From: Hyaloscypha bicolor E
Taxonomy: Eukaryota > Ascomycota > Leotiomycetes > Helotiales > Hyaloscyphaceae
Length of the DNA stretch: 64,000 nucleotides
Reading direction: 5' to 3'
Assembly (NCBI RefSeq): GCF_002865645.1
Contig: NW_020194637.1
Span: forward strand, 310,001 to 374,000
Under the pieces are notes generated by a model, which saw nothing but the letters and a program-made list of their open reading frames with translations, was not told the DNA's origin and did no database searches. How positions within the stretch are numbered: the first letter of the stretch is position 1; each line of letters starts with the position of its first letter. Position numbers and translations under genes: made by a program. Positions 44,700 through 57,437 of the stretch are shown here, in pieces.

Positions 44700-47600
44700 T
44701 CAGAAGAAGCTATAGTACGAGATACTACTAGTATATTACTAGAAGATAGACCAGAGCCTCTTATTAAGTCTCCTGAGGAATCCGAGTATTCCATTAATAT
44801 TTATAATAGAAGAGATACTTTCTTCTAGAGAGTAAAGGAAGAAAAGGGACCTGTCTTATTAAAAGCAAAGTTCCAAGAGTTACTTTAGAACCCAGAGGCT
44901 TTATATAAAGAGATTATTAAGCTAATTCTAAAGATATATAATATCCTTGCCTATAGCGAGAATTATTATAATTAGCTAAGAGAAACCAAGCAAGTTCTAT
45001 AAAAGAATAAAGCTATTATTAAGAAGCTTATTATATAGCCTGCCGGGATAACTAATTCCCCTGTTCTAGAAAATAGATATTTAGTTAAACTCTCTAATTC
45101 TCCCATTTTCGAAAATATAACTAAGGATAGTATTACCTTTAATAATTAGTTAGTTCAGATTAAGAACAGGCTCTATAATAACTCTAATACCTATTAGATA
45201 GAGGACCTTAAGATTATTTATATATCCGGCTATATAGGTAGCTATACTCTTATACTAATCTCTTCCCGCCTGAACCAGAATAGTTAATATATATACGAGA
45301 CTATTAGGGAACTATATACTTATCTAGAGAAGCTATATAGTAATCTAAATAAGGAATATAATATTCGGTAAATATTTAAGGAGCTATTTATAAAGAAGGG
45401 CCAGACCTTTCAGGAGTTCTATACCCTATTCCTAAGGTATATAGCAGATGGAAATATTAACCTATAGGACCTTAAAAATAACCTGAATAATAAGCTTACC
45501 TGGAAGCTTTAAGAGGCCATAGCTATATACTATAATAACCCGGCTATCCGTACTATAGAGTTCGCATAATACTATACTATAAATAACTAGTAAATCCGAG
45601 CTTGCTATAAAAAAAAAGAATAGGTATCTAAGAAAGCTAATAAAGGTATAGATAAGCCAAGCCCAGGAGGTACCCTTTATATAAAGCCTGCTCCCAAGAC
45701 CCTAATAACGGATAAGCCTGCTACCCCGAAGCCCGGATCCTCAGATCTCAAGTACTATAACTATAATGGATTTAATTATATATCTAGAAACTATTTAGAG
45801 CCTAAGACAGAATATATAAAGTAAGTTTTAGTAGCCAAGCTAGCAGTACTTACTACAAGTAAGCTATCCAAGAATATAGAATAGGGAAACGAGAACCCCT
45901 AAAGAAAGTCTTCTTTTTAGGGCTATATTATATAAATATAGCAGAAGTTAATTTGAGCTAGCTACTAGGAGGTAAAGCGTTTATATTTCCTTATATAGTT
46001 AGTAATAATAGATTAGGTATTAAGACTTCTTCTCTTATTAATACCAGAGTAAACGGATATACTTTTATTAATTCCAAGTTTATAAGAATAATTAAATAAT
46101 TTCTAGATATTAAGCCTACTTAATTAGTATTACCCTATAATATAAGGGGGTTTAATAGTAAGTAGGCCGTACCTATTATTTACTATATTAAGCTTATACT
46201 CTTAATTAATAAATAGAGGGTCCTAGTACCTATACTAGTTATAGGGCTAGGTAAGTATAATATAATTTTGGAATAATAGTAGTTTATAAATACTAGTATC
46301 CTAATTAATTACAAGAATAGAAGGTTAATCTAGCCAGATAATTAGCCTAGAAAAAAGGGTTAGGATAAGGTCCTAACTACTATATATAAGAACTTGGAAC
46401 CTGGAAAAAGTAACTAGTACTAAGAAAACGCAGATAAAAGAGATAAAGCTATAGCTATAAATAAGTTCTAAAGACCTTAGCTTATAAAAAGGAAATCTCC
46501 TTATTTTCTTCCTAAGCCAGGCTCAGAAAGCTATATATAGTAAAAGAATTAAGCTCAATACTATAGAGAAATACAAGTAGCCTTAGGAAATATAGAAGTT
46601 TCTTCTAAGCTAGAGATAGGGATATTAAAACCATACTATCTAAAAGAAAGCCATAAGATCTAGTTAAGGCCCTTAATTAATATTATAGATATCTTACCGG
46701 CTACTTTCTAGATAAATCTATAGAAAAAGAAGAACCTTTTCTTTATAATATTGTTTTTCGAGATTAATAAAGAGCTAGAATTATAGTAAGAGGACGAGTT
46801 TGTCCCGGGCAAGTAATAGCTAGGAGAAACGGAGCTATAATAGCTAGTAAGAGTCTTACTAAAGAAGTTTAAGGATTTTATAGATATCTTTTTAAAGAAA
46901 GTATTAAATGTCTTATTTCTATATTAACTATATAACTATAAGATTTAGATTAATAATCCTAAAGGCCCAGAGAGCCTAGGGTATTTCCTGCTCTATTAAT
47001 AGTTAACCTATAAGCTATAGGAGATCAAGCGCTTCCTTAAAAAGAACCTCTAATAGGGCTTTATTAAGCCAAGCTAGTCCCCTTTTATATCCCTGATCCT
47101 CTTTATAAAAAAGGCCAATAGAGCTCTCTAATTCTATATTAATTATTATAAGCTAAATGACTTAATATAAAAGAACTATTATCCTCTTTCCCTTATTTAT
47201 GAGACCCTTATATAACTAGCTTAAGCCAAGGTCTATATAAAGCTAGATATTTGGCAAGTATTCTATTAAATCTAAATAGACCCAGAATTAGAAGAACTTA
47301 TAATATTCCGTATAAGATATAGGGCCTATAAATATAAGGTTCTTTAGGAAGGCCTAACTAATAGCCCTGCTATATATTAGAGATATATAAATAATATCCT
47401 TTTTAATTACCTTAATATCTTTTATATAACTTATTTGGATAATATCCTGATTTATTCGGATAATTCCCTAAAGTATAAAGACTATATATAAAAGGTCTTT
47501 TAGTAATTATAGGATACCGGCCTCTAAGCGAATATTAAGAAATTAGAGTTTAAGGTTATTTATATAAAGTACTTAGGCTTTATTATTTTTACTAGAGGTA

Positions 47601-49970
47601 TTAAAGTAGATCCAGATAAGATAGTAGTTATTAAGAACTAGTAACTACTAAAGATAGTTAAAGAAATATAAGGCTTTCTGGGTTTTTATAACTTTTATTA
47701 GTACTTTATTACGGAATATAGCTATATAGCAAAGCCCCTAATAGCTCTAATATATAAGAGAGTTCTGTTTAAGTAAATAAATTAGTATTAAAAAGGTTTT
47801 ACTAAGCTAAAGCAAGCTATATTCTCGGTACTAATTCTATACTACTATAACCCGAATCTCCCTATTATAGTTAAGACGAATATATTAAATAGAGTTATAG
47901 CTAGTATCCTCTTATAATAAGACCCCTAGATAAGATTCTAGTATCCGGTAGTATTCTTCTTTAAGACTATATAGTTAGTAGAGCTAAACTATAATATCTA
48001 TAATAAAAAGATACTTGCTATTATTCTCTCTTTAACTAAATAGTAAGCGGAGCTAGAAGGCCTATAGAAGGCATCTTTTATAATTTACTCAGATTACTAA
48101 GCCCTTGAGTACTTTATAATTATAAAGAAGCTCTTAGTAAGATAAGCTTACTAGGTAAAGTATCTTTCTTACTATTATTTTAAGCTTATATATTAGGCAG
48201 GTAAGTTAAATAAATAAGCAAATGCCCTAAGTAGGAAATACGAGAATATAATTACCTAGGATAAGGTAATAGTAGCCTACTAAACCCAAATTCTTCTCTT
48301 ATAATAAAAGATTAATAATAATATTATACGGGATCTCTAGTTAGCCCTAATTAAGGCCTTTATAAGCCCGGCTCAGGAAGAAACCTAGTATAATAATATC
48401 TAACTAGTAAATAAGCTATTAAACAAGAACCAAGAGTTACCGGAGCTAGAAGAGCTACGGGATAAGGCAAGAAATAAGAAGGAAGGTACTTGAATACTAT
48501 AAGATGGCCTCCTCTTATAATATAGTAAACTATTTATATCTAATAGTATAATAATACCCGAGATATCCTTATATACTATCCTTATTTAGGAGATATATAT
48601 ATAGCCCCTAATAAGATATTTAGAATAAGCCAAGCTTTAATAGCTTCTTTAGGCCTGCTATTACTAGCCAGGCCAAGATATAGATATTAATTAGTATAGG
48701 AATAACTATTATACCTGCTAATAATTCCATATCTCTAGAGATAAGAAGCCAGGGCTCTTATATTTATTACTAGTCCCTAACTACCCCTAGTAATATATAT
48801 TAGTAGATTTCAAGAAATATCTAGAGAATAGGAACAAGTATAATATGGTAGTAATCTTTATTAATTACCTAGATAAGTACCCTATTATAATTCCTATCCG
48901 AGATATAGTAATAGCTAAAGAGTTAGTACCCCTATTCCTTATCTATATAGTTCGCCAAGTTAGTATCCCGGAGACTATAGTATCTAATTAAGGCCCCTAA
49001 TTTATATCGGATTTCTGAAGTAAGTTCTATAAGTATATTAGTATAAAGCTTAAGTTATTAACTACTAACTATCTCCAAACTAATAGCTAGATAGAGATTA
49101 TTAACTAGTACTTTGACTAATAGCTATATTCCTATATAAATTACTACTAAGATAATTAGGACAAATAGGTAATAATAATTAATTACTAGTAGGTAGCTCT
49201 AGTCTATAAGACTATAGGCTAATTCCCGTTTCTTATAGAAAAGGGCTATAAACCGCAGATATTATTTAACTAGGAAACCCAAGTATAATCGGATACCCTA
49301 AAGAAAGAGCTAAATAGACAAAAAATAAAGGCCCTAGTAATATGGCTCTATAAATTATAGTAAAAGATATAGGAGAATATAATATAAGTATAAGAATATT
49401 ATATTACTTAAGCTAATAAATACCGCTAACTAGTAAACTTCGAAATAGGAGATAAGGTATAGATTACTACCAAGTACTAGAAGAATAATTATCCGAGCCA
49501 TAAGCTAGCTTACTAAATAGAAGAATTATATGAAATCCTGGAATAAGTAAGATATTTCTTTAGGCTTAAGCTTCCGGAATTAATAAGAATATATCCGGTA
49601 TTTTATATAGAGAAGCTATATAAAGATCCAGGTAATTCCCTTCCCGAATAAGTAAATCCGGAGCCTCTATTATTAGAACTATAAGACAGGGAAATAGAGT
49701 ATAAAGTTCAAGAGATATAAGTAGTAAAACTGCTTTATGGGAAGCTAAAGTACGGAGTCTAGTAGAAAGAATAGAACCTAGATCCGGAGTAGTATCCTGC
49801 TTTCTTATTAAGTAATAGTACCCTAGCTCTTTAGAGCTTCTATAATAAGAACCCCGAATAGCCAGGACCGCTCTAGAATCTCCTCTATTAGTTAGACTAT
49901 ACCAAGAATAATATATTACCGGAATCATATAATACGGATAGAAATCCTTTAAAGTCACGTGCAAAAGGCC
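44700..49970 (+). pseudogene. Gag-pol remnant of gypsy element 1
   Basis: Stops (TAA/TAG) interrupt every domain, but conserved landmarks remain. In gag, the zinc knuckle at 45753-45794 keeps CX2CX4HX4C spacing with every Cys and the His read as Tyr. In reverse transcriptase, a KKANRAL-like block near 47110 precedes NYYKLND and YPLPLI; the active site at 47432-47443 reads YLDN instead of YLDD. In integrase, the block at 48982-49018 keeps the GP..FISDF pattern but has Asn for the catalytic Asp and three stops. The part after about 49600 resembles a chromodomain (YKVQEI, GKLKYGV). All changes seen are G to A or C to T. Confidence 0.85.
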
Positions 49971-50057
49971 CTGGCCTTTAATATATAACTTGTAACTTGG
50001 AAATTTAATAGGGACTTTTAAAGCTCAGGAATGAGCTTACTTTAAGGGGAAGAGTAA

Positions 50058-50317
50058 TATTACGGTTATTATAATATATGGTACTAGTAGGAATTAGACT
50101 AGAGCTAGAGAGGCATCTGGTATCTAAGTAAGGTATCTATAATTACCTGATTATTATATATAACCCCGAGTTTAAGCTAGTATATAGGCCCGTATATAGC
50201 TTGTAATTATTTAGATCCGAGGCTCTTTTGGGATTCTCTTCTCTTTTTAGCTTTGAATTATTAAAATAGAAATAGTCTAACTATATTTTCTAGGCCCTAG
50301 ATCTTATACTTGTAATA
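50058..50317 (+). repeat. 3' LTR of gypsy element 1
   Basis: Direct repeat of 44191-44450, preceded by a polypurine tract and followed by the target-site copy ATTAG. Confidence 0.88.
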
Positions 50318-50452
50318 ATTAGATATAGAAGCCTTATTAAATATAATATATCTCGAGCTATAAGTAATATTCTATAAGATATAGAAAGAGTCTTAATATT
50401 TAACTAGTATTATAATCTAGCTTAAAAATATCTACTATTTTTTTATAAGATA

Positions 50453-50746
50453 TATAATAGTAGGGTAATATATAAGTAGTTAAGGTAAGTAAGCTACGGA
50501 ATAATACTTATAAGTATAATAGATTCCAAGAATTAATTCTAATAAGAAACTAATTAATATCCCTTTTAAAGCTAGGAATATTTTTCTATATATTCCCTAG
50601 TACTTAGCCAGGTATATAAAGCCCTTTACTTAATTAGGAAATCCTATATAATTTATATAATTCCGATTATAAGCTATATTTAAAATAGAAAACTAGATCT
50701 ATAATATCTAATACCTATCTATATACTATTATATATATCTATTATA
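50453..50746 (-). repeat. 3' LTR (left copy) of gypsy element 2
   Basis: It matches 57143-57437 with scattered transitions, sharing long blocks such as CTTAGCCAGGTATATAAAGC near 50610. Exact ends are uncertain by a few bases. Confidence 0.82.
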
Positions 50747-50749
50747 TTA

Positions 50750-53700
50750 ATTCCCCCTCTAGGCCCTTATTCCTAAAAGGCCTGGGAAAACTATAAATAG
50801 CTTTATAAATATTTCCCTAAAACTTTCCTAGCTATTAGCTTTTCCTAAAGACTTCCTATAATTACCCTATTATTATATTAGGTAATAGAATTAAGAATAT
50901 AGTTTACTAACTCTTCCTAGCTAGTTTATAAATTGCCTCTAGTAATTCCCTTTTATAAAGGTAATATAAATATAGTATATACTATTGGATATAAAGCTTA
51001 TCTAATTTCCTAATTAGTTTATAAATCCTAACTTAGCCTCTATTTGCAAATAAATTATTATTCTATAGGCCTAAGAGCTTAGAAAAGTTAATCTAATCTT
51101 CTAGTTTATTTATAAATTCCTTCTTTAGAATTTTCTGGATATTCCTAGTATAGAGCTAATTCCGAATTTATAATTACTATTTAGGAAAAGGGTATTATAA
51201 AAAGGCCTCTCTTTTCCTACTAACTAACCTTTCTTTTTCTTAATTATAATACTATACCTAGCTTCTCCTTATTTCTTACCTTTTTTCTTTAAGCCTTCTT
51301 TAAGCTCCTTTAAGCTTCTTTAAGCCTTATTTAAGCTTTATTTAAGTTTCTTTCTAATTTCCTTTTCTATTTCTTTATTTATTAAAATAAATACTTCTCT
51401 TAGTACTTATTAGCCTATTATTACCCGTTTAACTAATATTCCTATATCCTTAATTTACTCTTACTATCTTTAATATTTCAAGAATATTACTAAGTTTCCC
51501 GACCTTACTTATATTAAGAGTAATAATTACTTAGTATATAATTACTATTATTCTAAGAATAAGAAATATAATCCTATAAGTTATAAATTCCTTCTTTTAT
51601 TTCTTATTCTAATATTATTTAAGGTTCCTTAAATATATATAGTATAATTAAACTGCCTTTTTTAAGCTATTAATATATATAAGTATCTTCCCTATTCTTT
51701 ATCCGAAAAAGAAAAGGCTATTACTACTTTTCTTTTATACTAAACTATATATATTTCTTATATTAAAGCTATTATTTAAGGCTAATAAATTCCTCTAATA
51801 ATTCAAGAAATAAGTTAAGTAATTCTTACTAGCTTAATATAAATATAAAGTACTTTTAATAGTATAGTTAATATTCTTTAGTATTAAGTAAACTTACTTT
51901 TTCCTTATTTCTTACTAATAACTAATAGCTTTATAGGCTAATTTACTATTTATTTCTCGAGAGAATTCTAATAAGAATAATAATAAGAATAATAGAGAAT
52001 AATTATAAGAGTAAGATATTTATAAGATATAGAAATTAGAGTTTTTAATAATTTTTATATAGTTTTTCTAAGAATAAATATATGGTTTTTTAATAGTTTC
52101 TTAATAAAAGTATTTATCTTTTATATTTCTATTTAGCTAATAATATTATAATATTACTCTTTTCTAAGTATTCTTATAATTCTTGAGCTATATTCTCTAG
52201 ATTATTTAGTAATTCCTATATATTATTTATTAGTAAATAGCCCTTCTAATAAATAAGATACTTTCTTTTTTTTCTATTCTTTTTATAGGCTATAATAGAT
52301 TTTACCTCGAATTCCTCTTTGCCTTTAATCTCAACCGGCTCTAGTTTTACTATAATACTAGCTTGCGGGTATTATAGTTCTAAGAAAGAAATATAGAAAA
52401 TATTATAGATCTAATATAATAATAATAATTTCAAATAATATATCTATTTATATATTCCTATAATTTCTAGAATTTTAAAAGGGCCAAAATATTTATCTAC
52501 TAGCTTTATACTAGATTATAGCTATTAAATATTTTTTATATAAAGTATAACTTTATTATATATCTTAAACTTCTTATTAATATATTTCTTATTATAATAC
52601 TTTTTCTATATATTTACTACTTTTTACTATTATTTCTCTAATATCTCCTATTCTATTTGAATTCTTTATACTCTTTCCTATATTACTAGTACTTTTTTTT
52701 CTGGAATATTATCCTTAATATATAGTTTAATACTAGAATAGAATTCATATAAGATATAGAATAGAGATATTTCTATTATTAAATATATAAAGTTATTATA
52801 TATAAATTTTATAAGAGCAAGCTTTATTATCTAGTTATTCTACTAGTAGCTAGTATAGTACCTCAAGTATTATTCTAGAATTTGGTTTAAATTCTCCGTT
52901 TATCTATTAGTTTATAAATAGAATACTATATTTAGCTATTATTAAACCTTTAAGTAAAAGTATAAACTTGACCAGAACTTGCTTATAAAGACAGATCCTT
53001 TATTAAAGATTATACTTATAGGCATACTAAAGTCTTTAATAATATAATATATAAATAGTTCTACTAGCTTAGGAGCCAAGACTTCCTTAGTAATTAGAAT
53101 ATATTATATTATTTTTATATATCTATTAATAATAACAAGTATAAAATCATATACTTTACTATAAAACCTAGAAAGAGGTAGCCTTATAATAAAGTTTATA
53201 GTAATTTCTTATTATAACTTAGAGAGAAAGAGAAATAAACTAAGTATATTATATAGCAAATATCTCTTTATCTTAGTCTATTAATATATAGAACAAGTTC
53301 TAATATAGTTTTTTATATTCTTTTTTATACTTTACTAGAAGTACTTTCTTTAGAGAATCTCTAGTATCTTACTAGTACTAAAATACCTACTTATAGAATT
53401 ATTATAGTTAGTTTATAGTAATTCTTCTTTAAAAGCTAGCTTATTTAATATATAAATAATACCCTAATATCTTAATAACCCAGATATATTAAGTTCCCAA
53501 GTCTTAATAGCTTTAGTAAAAGTCTTTTTTAAGAACTATTTATACTACTAATATTATACTAATAAATCGAGTCTTTAATACTATAATAGTAATTCAAGTA
53601 ATATCTCTCTATTTTCCTTATATACTATTTTGGATCTAGCTATCTATATAACTAGAATCCGTAGTATATATTATTTATAACTAGTTATACTAGTAATAGG

Positions 53701-56700
53701 CTCAAGTAATAATATTTCCGGTATTACTTTATTACTAAAATAAACTTCCTTTTCGGAATTCCTTAGTATCTTACTAATTAAAGAGTACTTATCTCCTTTT
53801 TCCTAGGCCTTATATTACGGTATTATAGGGATAGTATAGTATCCTATTACTATTACCTATAGGATTTTCTATTCTATATTCTATAGCTTATTATAAAATA
53901 TAGATAATAAAGTATCTTTATTTATATCTACTATAAAGTCTGGCCTCCTTAATAGCCTATTAGCGGGATTACTATATTCCGGCTAGTATTCTAAAACAAA
54001 GTTAAAGGTAACTAGTTTCTTTACCTATCTTATCTATTAACTATTTAGTTTTCTTTTAGTTATAAAGTATTTCAAGTTATTATAATCTATCTTAATAATA
54101 ATAGTATACCGGGTATATACTAGGTAATACTACTAAATATGAAATACTAGAATAATAGCTAAGAGTTTAAAGTTATATATCTTATACTTACTCTTAATTA
54201 TAGTTATCTTTTTTAAATAGAAAGTAATAGAGTACTATCTAGCTTCTGTCCCCTTACTAAAGAGCTAGAAAATTATACCTATAATTATAAATCCTAAAGT
54301 ATCTATTTCTATATAAATCTTTAAGGCTAGATTAAAATAATAAAGAATTAGTACTATTATAAATATAATTTATAGTTCCCTAAAAGCCTTATTTGCCTTA
54401 TCCGTCTAGCTAAACTAATATAGTAGTTTTCTGCTAGTTTTTAGTAAATTAGTTAATTCTTTTATTACTCTAGAATATTTATAGATAAACCTCTAGTAAA
54501 AGTTAGTAAAACCCAGGAATACTTGAATTTCTCAGATATTATTCTTTAGGGCCGGCTATTTCCTAATAGCTATAACCCGGCTAGCCTCTATTTCTATATT
54601 ATCTGGGCTAATTATAAATCCCAGGAACTCTATTCTCTTTATATTAAACTTGTATTTTACTAAGTTTATAAAAAGCTAGTATTACTATAACTACTCGAGT
54701 ATATATTAGACTATTATTATATATTATTCTAGATTCTCTAAATAAATTAAAATATTATCTAGATAAATTATATAAATAATATTTATAAGGCTTACTAGTA
54801 TATAGTTAATATATACCTGAAATATTACTAGAATATTAGATAGTTTAAAGAATATAATATAGTACTTAAAATATTTATAGTATATTTGAAATACCGTTTT
54901 TTACTTATTATTCTCCCGTATTTATAACTAATAATAAGTATTCTTTAAATCTAACTTTATATATATCTTTATTTTATAAAGCCTATCTATTATCTTACTA
55001 ATAAGTAGTAATAGTATTTGGTTCTTAATAGTAATCCTATTTAGACCCTAATAATTAATATATAGATATAGGCTACCTTCTTTCTTTAGAATAAATATAA
55101 TTAGGGTATTAGCTAGGCTAGTAAAATAACGAATTTATCTCTTCTCTAAGCTAGTATTAAGATATTCCCAAAAAACTTTAAGCTTTCTTTCTAATAAAAT
55201 ATATATAGAACTATATAATAATTAGAATCCTGATTCCAGATCTATATAATACTCTATTATATAGTAGTTAGGTAATATACCTATAGCCTCTATAAAAAAT
55301 ACTTGAAAAAGATCCCGATACTTTCTAGGAAATATAGCTATCTTATTTATAGTAATAGTAGTAATTCTTTAGTTATCTATTATAAGATAAGTAATTAATA
55401 GAAAAACATATATCTTATACTTTATTACTTTAGTAAACTTTCTAGTATTTAGAACTTTAATCTTCTATAATTAAATCTAGTATCTCTATATTATTTCTTT
55501 AAAAGAAATTAGGGAATTAACCTAGTAAAGCTATAGGAATCCAAGTATTATATTAATATAATTTAGATTAAAATTATATAATATAAAGTATATATTAGCC
55601 TTTCTTTAGTTCCCTAATATATTTTTAGTAATAATTCCAAGAATATAATCTCTATATAAATAAATCCTCCTTTTCTCTAGTAAGAATAAGGGAATTATCC
55701 TTAATATTAACGGAATATTTATATCTAAGGCTAACCTTCTCTTTATATAATTAGCTTCTATACCCGAGTTAACTAATATTCTAATCCTTTACTTACCTTT
55801 CCTTATCTTAATAGTAATCTTAATTACTATTCTCGTTTTAGGGGCCTTGCCCTCCGTAATATAAATAAGTATAACTACTATAGAATATATCCGTTTCCCG
55901 GCTTTTTTAGTTCTGGGTACTTATATACCTTATAGCTAGACTTATTATAGTTATAATAAGTCGGTTTTCCCTAATTTAGGCAAGTAATAATATAGTAACC
56001 CTTTTTCTAATAAGTAAAGCAAGTTATATCCGGTCTTATAAATCCTAATATAGATATTATATTAGACCCTATTACTATACTTTTACTATCCCGGTTATAT
56101 AAATCTTATAATAGGGATATATTTCTCTTCCGTTTCCCTTTATTATTCCTTCTTTTCTTTCTCTAATTTTCTTTCTTTTATTAATCTGTTAGCTTATTAT
56201 TATATTCCCGTTAAATAGACTAGTTTAAGTTATTCTTGACTCTTATAATTATAGAAATAAGCTTCTCTCTTTCTTATAAAGTATTTCCTTAGTAATTAAT
56301 CTTGTCCCGAATCTCCTGCCTCAAGCTACTAAATAAGTTATTCTACTCTTATAGTAAATTCATATATTCCAAGTTATCTAATAGGCTATCTAAATAAGAT
56401 ATAAAGCTTTAGATACTCTAACCTGGCTACTATTTTATATCCTTAAACTTAGTAAGAATATTATTACTATAGTTCTCCGGATCTAAGATAAAATCCTTTA
56501 TAAACTTAATAAAGGTCTCCTAATCCATAGTATTAATACTTACTAATTACTTCCTATACTTCTAGATATTCCTGGCTATATCCTTAAAGCAGGAAATATA
56601 ATATATAACCTTTACTATATCTATAGCCTAGGTAATTCCGCCATCTTTATATTATTTTAGCTTTGCCTAGTAAAAGAAGTCCTGGGCTTTCTTAATACTT

Positions 56701-57140
56701 TTCCCCTTATAAATTAGTAATTCTCGGGTTTTTGGAGTTCTATAAACTAAATATACCGCCAGTAATATAATAGGTTCTATAATAGGTATCTAAATATTCT
56801 TAAGATAGTAAATCTGAGCTTCTAGATCCTCTAGATTCTCTCTCTATTATATCTCTGCTTCTAACTTAGTAATATAATAATAAGCCGCTACTAGCTTCTC
56901 TATTATTATTATCCTACTAGCTAGTTCTAGAGATATCTGAGTTCTATTCCCTTCTCCTAATTAGGTAATAGCTAGAGTAACTAACTAGGCACTTTCCTGA
57001 GTACTTAACTAGGTCGCCCTAGTAATAGTAGAGGCGCTTCTTCTAGTTAATACTCTAGCTATTAGTGGTTTTGTCTATTAATAGCTTAACTATCTTATAA
57101 TAAACTACTTCCCGAAAGTTAGATTAATTAGAATATAAGA
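50750..57140 (-). pseudogene. Gag-pol remnant of gypsy element 2
   Basis: The minus-strand frames are stop-filled. The reverse transcriptase core is at about 55100-54600 with the second catalytic Asp read as Asn (YLDN). Integrase-like sequence lies toward 53300-52900, and gag toward the right end (about 57000-56300). About 51320-50930 is the copy whose inverted relative is found near 40.7-41.1 kb. Confidence 0.7.
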
Positions 57141-57142
57141 TA

Positions 57143-57437
57143 TATAATAGTAAGGTAATATATAAGTAATTAAGGTAAGTAAGCTACGAAGTAATACTTA
57201 TAAATATAACGGATTCCAAGAATTAATTCTAATAAGAGACTAATTAATGCCTCTTTTAAAGCTAGGAGTGTCTCCCTATATATTTTCTAGTACTTAGCCA
57301 GGTATATAAAGCCCTTTACTTAATTAGGAAATCCTATATAATCCATATAATTCCGATTATAAGCTATATCTAAAATAGGAAACTAGATCTATAATATCTA
57401 ATACCTATCTATATACTATTATATATACTTATTATAT
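57143..57437 (-). repeat. 5' LTR (right copy) of gypsy element 2
   Basis: Direct repeat of 50453-50746. Both begin TATAATAGTA(A/G)GGTAATA on the plus strand and end TATTATA, consistent with RIP-altered TG...CA ends. Confidence 0.82.

Larger units (their letters stand above)
44191..50317 (+). mobile_element. Ty3/gypsy chromovirus-type LTR element, RIP-dead, 6127 bp
   Basis: Two 260-bp LTRs (44191-44450 and 50058-50317) flank a gag-pol remnant. ATTAG is duplicated at 44186-44190 and 50318-50322. A purine-rich tract (AAGGGGAAGAG) just before the 3' LTR fits a second-strand primer. The order gag, zinc knuckle, protease, reverse transcriptase, RNase H, integrase and chromodomain-like C-terminus is that of Ty3/gypsy chromoviruses. 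LTR ends read TATTA...TAATA, as expected if TG...CA were changed by RIP. Confidence 0.88.
50453..57437 (-). mobile_element. Second Ty3/gypsy LTR element, minus orientation, about 7.0 kb
   Basis: Two LTRs of about 295 bp (50453-50746 and 57143-57437) are direct repeats. To the right of the left LTR lies TTAATTCCCCCTCT, the complement of a polypurine tract, which sets the orientation as minus. On the minus strand the reverse transcriptase active site reads IYLDNILIYLENLE at about 54775-54727. I could not identify a target-site duplication, perhaps because RIP changed it. It does not share LTRs with element 1. Confidence 0.82.

Noticed and set aside
49566..49964. 132-codon minus-strand frame in the AT-rich block
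   Set aside because: It is antisense to the chromodomain end of gypsy element 1 and lacks any motif.
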